A stretch of 64,000 nt of DNA. It comes from Archegozetes longisetosus (Eukaryota > Arthropoda > Arachnida > Sarcoptiformes > Trhypochthoniidae). Below the pieces are notes generated by a model. That model saw only the letters and a program-made list of their open reading frames with translations. It was not told where the DNA came from and made no database searches. Below, piece by piece: positions 37,996 to 50,332 of this stretch (position 1 is the first letter of the stretch; the number at the start of each line of letters is the position of its first letter). A program made the translations under genes and the position numbers. The DNA lies in contig JAEMBT020000002.1 in the NCBI GenBank assembly GCA_018873245.2, forward strand, positions 10,018,001 to 10,082,000, given 5' to 3'.

Positions 37996-40900
37996 ATGCC
38001 ACCAAAAAAAGAAGCAAAAGAAGAAAAAACAGTCCTCTTGGGACGGATGGGAACTAATTTGAAAGTTGGGATCGTTGGCGTCCCTAATGTCGGGTAATTA
38101 TATGCAAACTATCATTAATTTTGAACTAAACTGGAGTTAAAAGGATATCATCTTATAATCTATTCCTACAGAAAGTCCACGTTTTTCAATGTCTTGACAT
38201 CGAGTGAGGCTTCTGCTGAAAACTTTCCATTTTGTACAATAGATCCCAATGAAAATAAGTATTTCTTTATATAATTGCAATCTTTTAATTTATTTATATT
38301 TTTTCAAAAACTAAAATCTGTTTGAAGAGAAAACTTAATCGAAAAGCCGTAGAGAAACAGTCAGAAAAGTTGTGAATTGTTAGTCAGCGCACACTCTAAT
38401 TGCTGTGACCTTCGGTTAGATATTCTGTTTTCATAATCTTTCATAAAAGCGGTCTCTCAATGCCGACCCCTTCCTATAAGTTTTGCGAGACATTCTTATG
38501 ATATTCCCCTCAGTTGTACACATAAATTAGTCTTAATGTTAAAAACGATGAAAATTTTGTTGTCGACGAGAATGAAATGATTTTAAGAAAATAAGAGTCG
38601 ATTTCCTTGAAATCATAGATACCATAATTGATGTTATTTTGGGGAGTTGTTCCACAACTAACCAATTATTTGGTCATTAATGCGTTGAACAACTACTTAA
38701 TTTTTAAGCTATTCAAAGTAATGATTGAACTCTCAAAATAATAGCCTTTTATAAACTTATTAATCTATCGCCAAATAGTAATACTTTCAATGATAACTTT
38801 AATTGAATCATTTTTCTATATTATTGAATGTCACCAATGTCATTTTGATAATTTATAATTTTTATTTTAAAAATAGTTAATATTGAAAATTAGATTTTAT
38901 AGTAAAATTTTGCAAATACAGCCAAACTTGTTTATAGTGAATCCCCACTTATGCACACTATGTTTTACACCAGACACAGAGTCCACAGTTGACTCAGTTC
39001 TAATGTAGTGAATCCCGCTTGTAGGCAGCGCTTTAGGTTGCACCGACCCGTTCACTATAAACGGCAAAAAGTGTACTTGACTGCTTTTTGGTGCGATTAA
39101 TAAAAGAACATTTAATCTGGATTGTGATCTATTTCTAGGTGATGATCTAAGAGTTGACAAAAATATGAAAACACGATTGAATAGTTAAAGACACTTAAGG
39201 AAAATTTAAATTTAATTCAAATGATTCAAAATGGAAAATTTCAAATAAAACCTTAAGTCTATAGCGAAGGTTATAGACGTTGAGCAATTTATTTTCTATT
39301 TTAAGAATATAAAAGCTTGCAAAGGAATAAATCCAGGAATAATAGCTCTTCTACTCGAAATGAATAATTCAATGATTCCCTAATGACAAACATTTAGTTC
39401 TTTCTAACTACTGAGAAGAACTAATCATTTGACTCGAGTTTTCCTATCTTGGTTCAAACCTAAGTTATGTCAACCTAATTCATCTACAAGCTTTGGATTT
39501 GATCGAAATTAACTGGAGTTTGTTGACCAACTTTGTAGATCCTAGACTAATCAATGATTGATTTAGTGCTTTGTCATAAGTTAGAGCGCATTCAAACAAT
39601 TCGATAGCAAAGCAAACCCTATAAATGGTGAAAGAGTAGGCTATTGTTATGTGGCTAATCTGTGATACAGTTTTTTAAAATCCAAACCTTTTGCTTCCTT
39701 TTGCAAAATACTGTTTCGAAATTGTTTGACCTCTTTCCAAATACATAGGACTTACCGAAATAGCAATTTATCACATTTTTAGGCTTAATTCACGCTTGAA
39801 GCCATTTGTCGAAATATTTGTTTGATAATTAGATAATTGTTTAACAAGAAGAGATTAATCCGTTTTGTCGAGTAATTTTGGTTTCTGCTTAATAAGCACT
39901 TCCTTCACTTGTTACTCATTCGTAATTTTGATAAGTTTAGAAGCAAAAAATTGTTTATTCAAATAATTAACCAAATTGTATTCTTTCAACTTTAGGTACG
40001 TCGAGTTGCAGTACCCGATCCGAGATTTGATTTCTTGTGCCAATACTTTCAGCCGCTCAGGTATGTCTCAATGCTAATTCAATTTGCTTTTCATTTACTT
40101 AATTAATAAAGTTAGCTTAAGTCAAAACCAACAAAATTGATCACTCAATATACGAGAAAGTGAATAAATTGATCATTTTTAATATATTTAAATGCAAACA
40201 AAATGCAATTCATTATAAATGTCAATACAAACTAATAAATACAATTCGATGAGTTGTTTTCCGAATCAATTGAAAGTTAGTTTTGAAGATTTGCAGCTGT
40301 TTTCTAGTCGTGATTAACTTGAAACGTGACTATAGTCACAAAGTGTATAGGATTGGAATAGAGAATAAAAACAAAAGATTGAAACCGTCATGATTTATAA
40401 GTTATTTAGTGATCGTGTATGGATTCCCAGTTAGACTTCTCCAGCAAAAACGTCTAACAGTTTAGAAAAGAAAACTCATGTTACAACTCATACTAATTGC
40501 TAACATCTATAAGCGCTCTAATTAAGGCCTGTCACCTCTTGCTCTCTTCAATTCTTAGCTATTTCTTTTAAGACATGATCAATCGAAGACTTGCTTACTT
40601 TTTTCTAGTTATTTGCCTCCAAATACCAGTACATACCTTTGAACTGATTCCTTCCATTTTCCATAATTTATTGCATGTCCTGAGATAGTTTAAAAGAAAA
40701 ATTTTAATTATATGATTCTCAAATTGGTTTCATTTTTCAAAATGCTTCACACTTACCATCCAATGATAAGTAATGAGTCAAAAATATAAAGATTGATATA
40801 AACATTTGAGCAATTGCTATTCTTCAAGTACAATTATTATCTCCATTGAATTGATTGAATTTTTGTTTTTTTTCATCATAAAAAGCTGCTGTCCAAATAT

Positions 40901-43900
40901 GTGCGCCAGAATTGACAAATTAGTTCGCAATTGAACTGATTTATCAATTTGCGTAATATTTATCTATAATTGAATGTAGTCTTAAACTTAGTAGTGTTTG
41001 ACACTTGATGAAAGCTTTCTTCAAGGAATGCCTGTCACTTTTTGCATAGAAATGTAAAGCTTGTTAAAATATTCATAATATGAAAAGAATGAATAAATAA
41101 TATATGACGCTTTTTATAATCATACAAATGAAACGGTATCAACAATACAAACACAAATGGTACAAACCGACTAATTTGTATAACAACTGTATAAGTTAGA
41201 AAAGAATGAAATTTTTGTTAACATTTTAGTCAGTATAATAAATGATGAGTTATTCGTTGAAGATTGACTCTGTTTTTGTTGTAGAAAATAGCGTCTAGTA
41301 TCTGACAATCAGATCTTCTAAACAGTGTAATACATCATGTACTGAGACCTTATTTTTTTCAAACTAATCTCATTAAAATGCGCTATACTTTTATTGGCCA
41401 TACTCTCCCAAATAGACTTTTCCCAACAACTTTCTGATCCGATCCACTGATAACCGCAAACTAATTAAACCTTGTTTTCTTGTTTTTATAGCATTTAACT
41501 GACGAATCGTTTAAAGTTAGTTTAGATAATATGAAACAAGTTATTTGAAAGGTGAATTTTTCAGAAATAAACTACCGTAAAGAGTGTCAAAATGACGACT
41601 TAGAATTTAGTAGGGGTTCATTATTATTATGATAACAATTATTTTTAGACTTATGTTTACAATTACTGTAAATATAATTTTAGTTGGCGTTGAAAGGCTG
41701 GTCACCCTTCGACTAGACCTGTTTTTTACGCAACCTCTACCAGTATTATCCAATTATCTAATACAATAACAATATTAATGTTCAATTCAAACGCAAACTC
41801 TCATTTTACTTCTAAATTTTATCTCTTTATAAACTTGTCCACAGTTATTTCTATCTCTTTCATCAAAACTATCAACTCTTGTTAATTAATAACTACACCA
41901 CTAAACATCTGTTAATTTGCTTTTAAGTCATTAGGCATTTGTTAAGATATCAGCTTTTCTACATCTGTCAACTTATTCTCACCAGAATTAGCTTTGGTTC
42001 AGAATATTTTTGTATATTTTCATACATTTTCATACATGTTAGCAATGAAATATATTAGATTTAAGCGAATCTAATATTGCCATAAATTTGATATTTTGGA
42101 TGTGTCAAACTATTATTTAGTGTAATAGAGGCAGATATTTATCAAAAGTCTTGTAAGTTGGGTTCGGCAATGAGTAGTGTTTGATTGCCAGACATAATGA
42201 TGGTTTAAAATTGGTTGACTTATATAAATGATGAACACGTTTACGCACTCGCATCTATTCATCTCGGGATCTCTCCCAAAAACTCTTACATATATTGCTA
42301 TAATTTGAAGCTAGCTTAAACTAACCAAAACTGTTTGCCAATCATCTACTCCTCCCTTCTCTTGTTGCAATCGGCTACCACTTAGACTTTATCTTACATG
42401 CATCACATATAATTCATAATAATTATTTCTGTATTAATCAATTTTTTTGTGTTTTATTCTAGCAAAGTTCCAGCATTCCTCAATGTGGTCGACATTGCTG
42501 GATTGGTTAAGGGTGCGAGTGAAGGACAAGGACTCGGAAATGCTTTCTTATCCCACATCAAAGCTTGTGATGCCATTTTTCATCTTTGCAGTAAGTCATT
42601 CTTTTCTTTAACTTTCTTACAACACTTAACTATTTTCTTGTTATGCTCTTATTCTTGAAAAAAATTTTCATACTTGATCCTACTAATTGATGATATTTTC
42701 TTGTTTTCCTTAAGATCTTACTTGTGATTTATTGATAAAAGTCTGAATTAATTAACTTGTTTCAAGTTATTGGAATATAATAAATTGATAGCTATTTTTC
42801 TTTATGCATATTCATGACTCGAACTCATGCCTTCAAAACTTTCTAATAATTTTTGATTTATATCATGAACTTTCTTAATATATGCTATACTTATTTCATA
42901 AAATTGATTATCTCGAGTAAAACCAGCCAAGGTTTAAGTATTTAACTTTTCATAAACTAAATCTGAACTTTTTGATTAAAACTGTAATCAAAATATAAGT
43001 AATATTGAGTTGAATGCTAAGGATTGTTTTGATTACTTTTGCTTTGGTTAGAATTTGTATGTAATGATTGGTATAACAGTCAATATTGACTTAAAAATAT
43101 TTTCACAAAATATCATTGATATTTGAAAGCAGGGCAGAACCAGATCCACCTCACTCTGCGGGTGTTACGACAGGTCTACCTATTTATTTGGTAATTCCTT
43201 ACTGCTATCAACTCTACTATCAATAGCACTAACTTTAAACAGTTTAAGTTCGCTTTCGGTTTTATGCCTCGCTTTAAGTTTATAATCAATGTGTCCCCCA
43301 ATCAAATCATATTTGAGTTAGATTTTCATTTTTCAGCTAGATTTTCATGTTTCACTTAGATTTGCAACTCTCTAACTTTTTAATTGATCATCTCTTCTCA
43401 AATAAATTGTTAAAATGTTCGTCTCACTATTGCAAGTACTGAAGTACTTGCATTGGCTATGGGTGGAGTATTAAGAATTTGTTATAACAAAATCAAACAT
43501 TCTCTTCAATCCAGTTCACTAGAAAACATATCATACTAATTTCTAGTTTTTCAACACTATTTTAGAGAAAGTATGTTTAGGGGAGAGCGGCGAGTGAGAG
43601 AGAGGTTATATGATAGAAGGGGGAGAGAGAGACAGCAATCTTTAGCAGTTAGCCATAGAATCAACTTTTGAATTGGCGCTTCGGGTCTGTAAGTGCTTTG
43701 GCTATTACTTAGTTCAATATGGGTTGCTATAGCACAAAGGTTTGGCCGAAAAAATAGATTAGAACCGATGATTGCAGTATATTCGGCAGTGTAAAAACTG
43801 AAATGTCATCCATCTCTTACTGTCCGTCACGAAATTATAGGTTTTGTCAAATTACGACTCGAAGGCAACAGAGGGTGTATGAAATATTGTACAGATCTAA

Positions 43901-46900
43901 CTCTATTCAATTGCCCATAAGTGTGTAGGGGTGGGCGTCGGCTCAAAAGCTCTCTCAATAATTATCCTTTGATTGATCTCGATTTGATCGCACTTTTAAT
44001 TGCAACTATTTATTAATTCCCCCCTTCCCAATCTTTCACTTCGAGAGTATGTTCTCCATTCATTCTGAACTTATTTTCATATTTTCAATCTATAATTATT
44101 GCTACAGTTTTTATTAGTTTTCATTTCTCTCTTTAAATCTGAATAGCGCTTTGAAAACCTAATTTTAACATTTGTTCCTCTCCAAATATGCCTAACAATT
44201 AAATGATTAGCGCCTATTATTCTAATGAAATTATGAGGTTTTTATTCTTGATATGATTCTGGTGTATGCAAACTATTCTGCAGTTCCTATTGTTTTAATG
44301 ATCTTTTAGGGGCATTTGAAGACGACAATGTCACCCATGTTGAGGGTGAAGTAAATCCTGTCAGAGATATTGAAATTATCAATGAAGAATTGAGGCTTAA
44401 AGATGAGGAACAACTCACTGCTGCACTCGATAAACTTGGAAAAACTGTTCTTAGAGGCGAAAAGAAAGACAAACCCGAATATGTAAGTCTCAGTGACTGT
44501 TTTTCTAATAATTTAACTCAAATTATAAAAGAATTGCAAGTTCTATTAAACAAGACAAATGCAATTGCAATTAGTTTTTCATTGAATTGGACGAACTTTT
44601 ATTTTTAGGATATATTATGTAAGATCAAAGAACTACTTGTTGATCAAAAGAAGCACATCAGGTTCGCCGAGTGGAATGCAAATGAGGTCTAATGGCTTTT
44701 TAATTTTATTCTATTTATACAACAAATGTTATCTTCCTAATTGTCAGCATTTATTCATTTGGTTCTCTATATTTTGAACAAATATCGATTCCTTTTACAA
44801 TAGTAGATAATTAAAAATAGTTGAATCACCTTTTTTAGGTCGAAGTCCTAAACAAATACTTGTTTTTGACATCGAAGCCAATGATATATTTGATAAATTT
44901 GTCTGAAAAAGACTACATTAGGAAAAAGAATAAGTGGTGAGTAAATGGCAGTTGATTAGCATTATTTCGATTGTGCGTATTATTACATTAACCCCTTCTC
45001 GATCCGTATGATTTTGCACATCTGTTCTTTGATTGCCAAATAAATGAGGACTTTGTATACATTGAATTAGACTCTGGCAATTGGAGAACTCCTTCGGGGT
45101 ATTAACGAACCTTTTGTTATTCGAAACCTATCTGTTTGTCAAACCAAACTATATTCTAATCTATATGATTGCCATTCAGAATCATGTTTCCAACTAATAA
45201 CTTTCTAATGAGTGTCAAAGCGGTCCTTTAGTTGGGTTAAAATGTCACTGAGTGAGTCAGTTTATGGAGTTATGTTCCACTCGCTTCTAACTCCAAAACT
45301 GATAATCACCACTCATTTATACATCTTATTTACCTAATTATATGAATTATTGCTTTCAACTTGCTTGACAGATGCGAACCCTATAGATTCTTATTTCTCA
45401 TCTATCAATGTTCGTATGATTTTGTTTTTTCACTTCAATTATTAACTCCCGTTCTAAGGCTGGTCAAGATGAAGGAATGGATAGATGCCAACGATCCTGG
45501 AGCTGCTGTTATACCTTTTAGTGGTATACTTGAAAACAAATTAATCTCTATGAGTGAAGAAGAGCGGAAAGCGTTTCTAGAAGAAAATAAAACTCAAAGG
45601 TATCTTTTATTTGCTATTCAACACTTGAATAACTGGCTTTCGATGAGCAAATATTTGATTTGTCAAACAGTAATCAAGAGTCAATAGGACTCTATATTGG
45701 TTAGGATCACATATCCCAGAACTCTATATACATGGAAATATGTATTTTTTCCCCTCCAGTCATTTGCATAACATGTGCTGAGAAGTTTTCCCTCAGTTTA
45801 TTATAGAATTATTTGTAGCCATATATTGAATGAGCTATACTTTTGAATGAGCCATACTTTTGAATGAGCACACTTTTGAATGAGCATGTCTTTTGAATGA
45901 GCTATATTTTTCAATCTTCCTCTGCTCTAGCAATCTGACAGATTTTCTACTAAAACCTAAATCTATTATTCTAGTTCGACAAACTGTACCAAATAATGCC
46001 TTAGATCCCCTCCTCCTTTTCTGCACTGTTTTTGCTCTTATCTTTCTCGCTACACGATATGCTTCCCTAAAGCTTTACTCTTTGACCAAACGTCAAAAGG
46101 ATTATAAACGACAAGATGACCAACTAATCTCTTTATTATCCAACCTTAAGTCAATTATGAATGCTTGTCATTCAAATATTTGGTAATTGTGTAAAACCAA
46201 TAGTTTAGTTGAATTTCTATAGTATTGGTTATCCTTGGGATTAATTCGGATTAGATCCCAAGTCTGAAAAGTGTTTTGCGCGAAAACAACAGATTTCTAA
46301 CGCCCTCACATGCCTGGCATCCTTCTCAATAAAGAATAAATGTTTTTCGTATAATTATAGGGTAACTCCATTATCATTAACTCTATAATCATCACCTTTT
46401 GACCGCTCGAATCCTATTTTGTTTGTAATAATTAAACTTTAGAGCCATTGTCTACTTTCTCAATTGTCAGATATCTTATAACTGCCGACGAGCTCGAGTT
46501 CGGCAAGAAAGAGTTCGGTAGCTTCTCGTGAACTGTACTAATATTTCTCCTCTGCAACTATGGATACAATTTCCGAGAACGATCCCAATGACGGCAACGA
46601 GTGATTTACTGCTCTTTTTCTCTCCTCGACTCTACGCTTACCCTATAATTAAGGCTTAGTTTGACTTGACTCCAGTAGATTTTCTCTACAAAATGCATTT
46701 CTAATTTTTTACATCTCATATCTTCTTACTCCTAATTCTATCATTTGTTAGCTTTGAACCAAACGCCATCCTAAATCAATTTATTTATTACTTTACTTTT
46801 CTCCTACTTTTACTTCTCTTTCTTTTGATTTATTTCAAAAACAAACCTAAACTTTGCTCATAAAAATCCTGTTTTTTCAATTACTCGACAATTAGTAATC

Positions 46901-47630
46901 TCTAACGTAGCAGATAATGACAAACTCATTGTCCGTAGATTTGAATTTTTCTAGTTTTTCAAAAGAAATTTGCTCTAAGAGATTCAATATCCCTAATACT
47001 ATTATGAAATTGAGATGTCAATTGATTCATTTAAGATTATCAATTAATCGGAGTTGCATTTATCTAATGCGCTATCAATATAGCAACTGAGACTCAACCT
47101 TACAACTCATAAATATAGAGATCCATATAAATCGATACTTAATATAATCTAAATATTTTTTAGTGCATTAGATAGAATTATTTTAACTGGTTATCGAGCG
47201 CTACAACTTTGCTATTTCTTCACTTCTGGAAAAGATGAGGTCAAAGCCTGGACTATTCAAGTAAAACAACTAAATGAATGAACACTAAAATTTGATTTAC
47301 TAATTGATTACTTTTGTTCAAATGTTCGATAGAAAGGGACGAAAGCTCCCCAGGCGGCCGGAAGGATACACACCGACTTTGAAAAAGGCTTCATTATGGC
47401 TGAAGTCATGAAATTTGAAGATTTCAAAGAAGAAGGATCTGAAGCCGCCTGCAAAGTATTCATTTCTGATTCTGTACCCTTTCCTGTCTTCTCTTGTCTT
47501 TAACCATCTTTTTGCTTATTAGGCCGCAGGAAAATATAGACAACAAGGAAGAAATTATGTGGTCGAAGACGGGGACATCATTTTGTTTAAGTTTAATGCT
47601 GGAGCAGGTCTTCAATCAAAGAAGAAATAA
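37996..47630 (+). CDS. OLA1: Obg-like ATPase 1 (YchF/OLA1)
   Basis: Eleven exons: 37996-38093, 38172-38254, 40000-40060, 42463-42590, 44310-44482, 44609-44686, 44839-44936, 45459-45599, 47164-47260, 47333-47455 and 47523-47630, in frame throughout, 395 aa (human about 396). The cytosolic P-loop ATPase of the YchF branch of the TRAFAC/Obg class associates with ribosomes and stress responses. Visible are the P-loop GVPNVGKS (28-35), switch-2 DIAGLVKGA (from 91), the family's NLSE (227-230) in place of the GTPase NKxD motif (hence ATP preference), and the C-terminal TGS region (about 303-386) with [18 protein letters not shown] and EDGDII. The tail ends in KKK. Intron 2 (38255-39999) can only be spliced in frame as AT-AC. 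Intron 6 uses a weak GTCTAA donor. Introns range from 67 to 2402 bp. Confidence 0.96.
38255..39999 (+). other. OLA1 intron 2, apparent AT-AC intron
   Basis: The exon before ends AATGAAA and the intron begins ATAAGTATTT. The intron ends TTTAGGTAC and the next exon begins GTCGAG. This junction gives NESRV, the sequence conserved in OLA1. No GT-AG pairing nearby keeps both the conserved frame and these residues. The 5' end looks like a U2-type donor with A for G (ATAAGT) rather than the U12 ATATCC. TTCTTTCAAC, about 10 nt before the end, resembles a branch site. Confidence 0.75.
45826..45915. repeat. 17-bp TTTTGAATGAGC repeat in OLA1 intron 8
   Basis: Five tandem copies of a 16-17-bp unit, TTTTGAATGAGC plus a variable (C/A/T)ATAC, lie in OLA1 intron 8. 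Confidence 0.85.
45927..46186 (+). other. Protein-like open stretch nested in OLA1 intron 8
   Basis: After a good acceptor-like site (pyrimidine tract then CTCTAG, ending at about 45928), an open frame of about 85 codons ends at TAA 46184-46186. It encodes a hydrophobic, membrane-helix-like stretch ([19 protein letters not shown]) followed by a basic, polar tail. There is no ATG at its head and no clear homology. AATAAA occurs near 46329. It may be a relic of a mobile element or cellular gene, or chance. Confidence 0.25.
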
Positions 47631-49458
47631 TTTGTTTCTAATTTCTTTTAACCAATGATTAACACTTAACTCGCTTTTTGTGAAAGTATCGATTATTTGT
47701 TTTAATAAAGTTTGAAACTTAAAAATAAATGTTTGGTAACAATTGTAAAGCTTACTGATTTTCATAACTAATTTAACAGAAAATGTGTATTTAATCGTTT
47801 GCGTCAGTATTGTTGAGTTTAATCTGGTATTTGATTTTCTATCCATAACTTGAGTACAATCTTATTTATATTCATGACTGATTCAATTATTGATAGAATC
47901 TTCAAAACCATTTCATACTTTGACCACAGTCTATCGGTTCGATAGGTTTCATATCTGTTGTTTTATCGATCAATCGCTCGAATCACAATAAAAAAGTCAA
48001 TCAACTAATTCTATTTTGACTTTAATTATAGTCTGATGGTTTTAATTATATTGATATGCAATCATTAGAATAGTTGAAAAGTTTACTCAACGAAACATAA
48101 CTGCATTTCAAGACAATTAAGTCAAATGATTATTTCGATTCATTTTTTTGTATTGAGTTCAATAAAATATTCAAATTTTACTTAATTTGATTATTTGATT
48201 AGAATCTTAAAATATAAAATATTGCTATTCAGAAGTTTATGATCCAAACCAACACATTAAACTTGGGTTAGAATTTTTCAATTTTCCTGCAATTAAATGA
48301 AAATGTTTGCTTGTGATACCTATACTGACATCTAGTGTTTGAGATCTGAGACAAAGTAAAACTCGAGTCAAGTTTCAAACTCAAATTTTAACGACTGGGG
48401 CCAATTTATGCTTCAACAGCAATAAGGAGTTATCTGACTCTATCATAAAAAGTGCCACAACAGATGTCAGGTCTCCCTATTATCAGAGCCTTTTTACAAT
48501 TTGAAAATAAAAGCCAATAACTGATTTTTGCTCTTTAAGCATCAATTGCTGGCAAACAGAAATTGATTCAAATAGTAATCAATTGAGTATATTTACATAA
48601 ACTTTTACAAAAGTGTTCGCTTTCCTTAGTTTTATGAGTGTTGATAGGTTTTATCAGACTTAGACAACTCTTTCATCGCATTGAACGCGAAACCAAAAAA
48701 CAAAGCCTTAAGGCTCGAGCTGTCAAACTGTGATCAAATCTCGAGCTTTTATTTGATTAGGTTTTGAGCTTAAAATTAAAGTAATTGCAAATTAATTTTG
48801 TTTCAATCAGCACGAGTTGCGTCACTCTAGACTTTAGAATAAATATGAGTGAAATTAAACATGAAATAAAGTAAACAAAAGCAATTTTATTTTAATCGAT
48901 AATCTGAAAAATATTGATTGCTTTTCAATTACAATAAAAGTGTTGATTTTGTTCACTCTTGATTAAACTAAAGTTTAGCTTCATTTTGACAAAAATTTGC
49001 TCCCAAAACAAAAATTAAATTTAGTTTTTAAGTTATTTTGTGGTCCTTCATATCTGGATTAAAATCAAAATATTTTCAAATAATTGAATAATAAATCAAA
49101 GTGTTGTGATTGAGTTTGAGCCAAATTTGATTCTAGCGAAAGGCAATGATAACAGAGTTATGTAATTTAGGAGAGAGAAAGAGAGGAATGAGTTAGTGTT
49201 GGAGCTCGTTTTACGTGATTGCCCTCTTTATTATGAGAACATAGAAGGGAACGAACGATATGTAGGCAATCAATGATTCTGTATTACTGACTCGCACTCT
49301 AACTAATAATTCAATAGTAGTATCACTTTATTGGTTACCATTTCGACCATATTTCAACCCAACAATAACTTCATTCAACACAACAATATTGTTGACAAAT
49401 TTTTCTGACTAATTGTTGCCGATAAAACGCATTAATAGATATATATTTGACTGTTGAG
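47631..49458. other. Intergenic, OLA1 to Sp1-4
   Basis: This holds the OLA1 3' UTR with its polyadenylation signal, A/T-rich spacer without supported genes, and presumably the promoter of the upstream Sp1-4 first exon. Confidence 0.6.
47704..47709 (+). terminator. OLA1 polyadenylation signal AATAAA
   Basis: Canonical AATAAA lies 74 bp after the OLA1 stop codon. Confidence 0.65.
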
Positions 49459-49476
49459 ATGTCAACTGATAATCAG
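49459..49476 (+). other. Possible alternative first coding exon of Sp1-4
   Basis: ATG plus five codons (MSTDNQ) is followed directly by donor GTAAGA at 49477. Splicing to the Sp1-4 acceptor at 50878 would be phase 0, as for the nearer first exon at 50333-50395. Both first exons end in codon CAG before the donor. No transcript evidence is available. Confidence 0.5.
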
Positions 49477-50332
49477 GTAAGAAATGAATTCATATTTATC
49501 TAAATATGAGAGATATAGTTGGAAAAGTGCGGCAAACCTGTTTCGGGTCAGGAGTTAGAAGTGAATCAAATTAAAAAATGAACTAATATTAAAATAAAAC
49601 ATTTAGTTTAGAAACTTATAAAACGTTTCTTCACTAGAGGTATGCAAAGAGTGCATGAGTTGTGACAAAATGTTCAGTTAATGTTAAGGGAGTGTCTCCT
49701 CCGGCCTCGCGATCAGACCCGAAATATTATATTATAATAGTATTGAAACGCCTACAGGCCTGTGAAGGCTGTGCTCAATTCTCTACTGACCGCCACGTCT
49801 TTTATCAATTCAGACACTAATGCTATGAATCCTATGCTATCGAAACGACTCTCAATACACGCTCAGCGCTATAACAGTATAACTGCTTTTTGGTATTAAT
49901 GCGCGCCAAATGCCATTTCTTTACCATCTTTTGAATATTAAAACAATGTTTCAGTTAGAGAATCGTGTTTATTAGGGAGATTTTAGGTTCAAATAGGGAA
50001 TTGATCATTAGATAGAGGTTCAAATTGGGGGATTAAGGGTTGATTGGGGAGTCGGTGGCGATGACCTGAAGAACTATTTAATAGTACGTAGAGTTAAGCC
50101 TCATAACAGTAATGGTGTTTCTCTTCCCAAAGTCGTCCTCTTTGTGGGCCAAATCACTTATTCAGGTGGAGCTCATATAAGACCAAAATATCAATACTTT
50201 ATTTGAAAACTTATATCTATATAATTGGTGTTTATTTATTAATTTTCTTTTAATCAATTAGTATAATATCTAAATTAGTTGTTTTAGATAAGTTGAGATC
50301 ATTATTTAGAGTCAATTGAATTGAGTTGTGAT

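Noticed and set aside
38255-39999. GT-AG interpretation of OLA1 intron 2
   Set aside because: The donor GT at 38259 with acceptors after TTTAG, GTCGAG or TTGCAG shifts out of the conserved [12 protein letters not shown] frame, and donors further upstream delete conserved TIDPNE.
43600-43640. Another GA array in the OLA1 region
   Set aside because: It is only a short, interrupted GAGAGA stretch, not comparable with the six long arrays.
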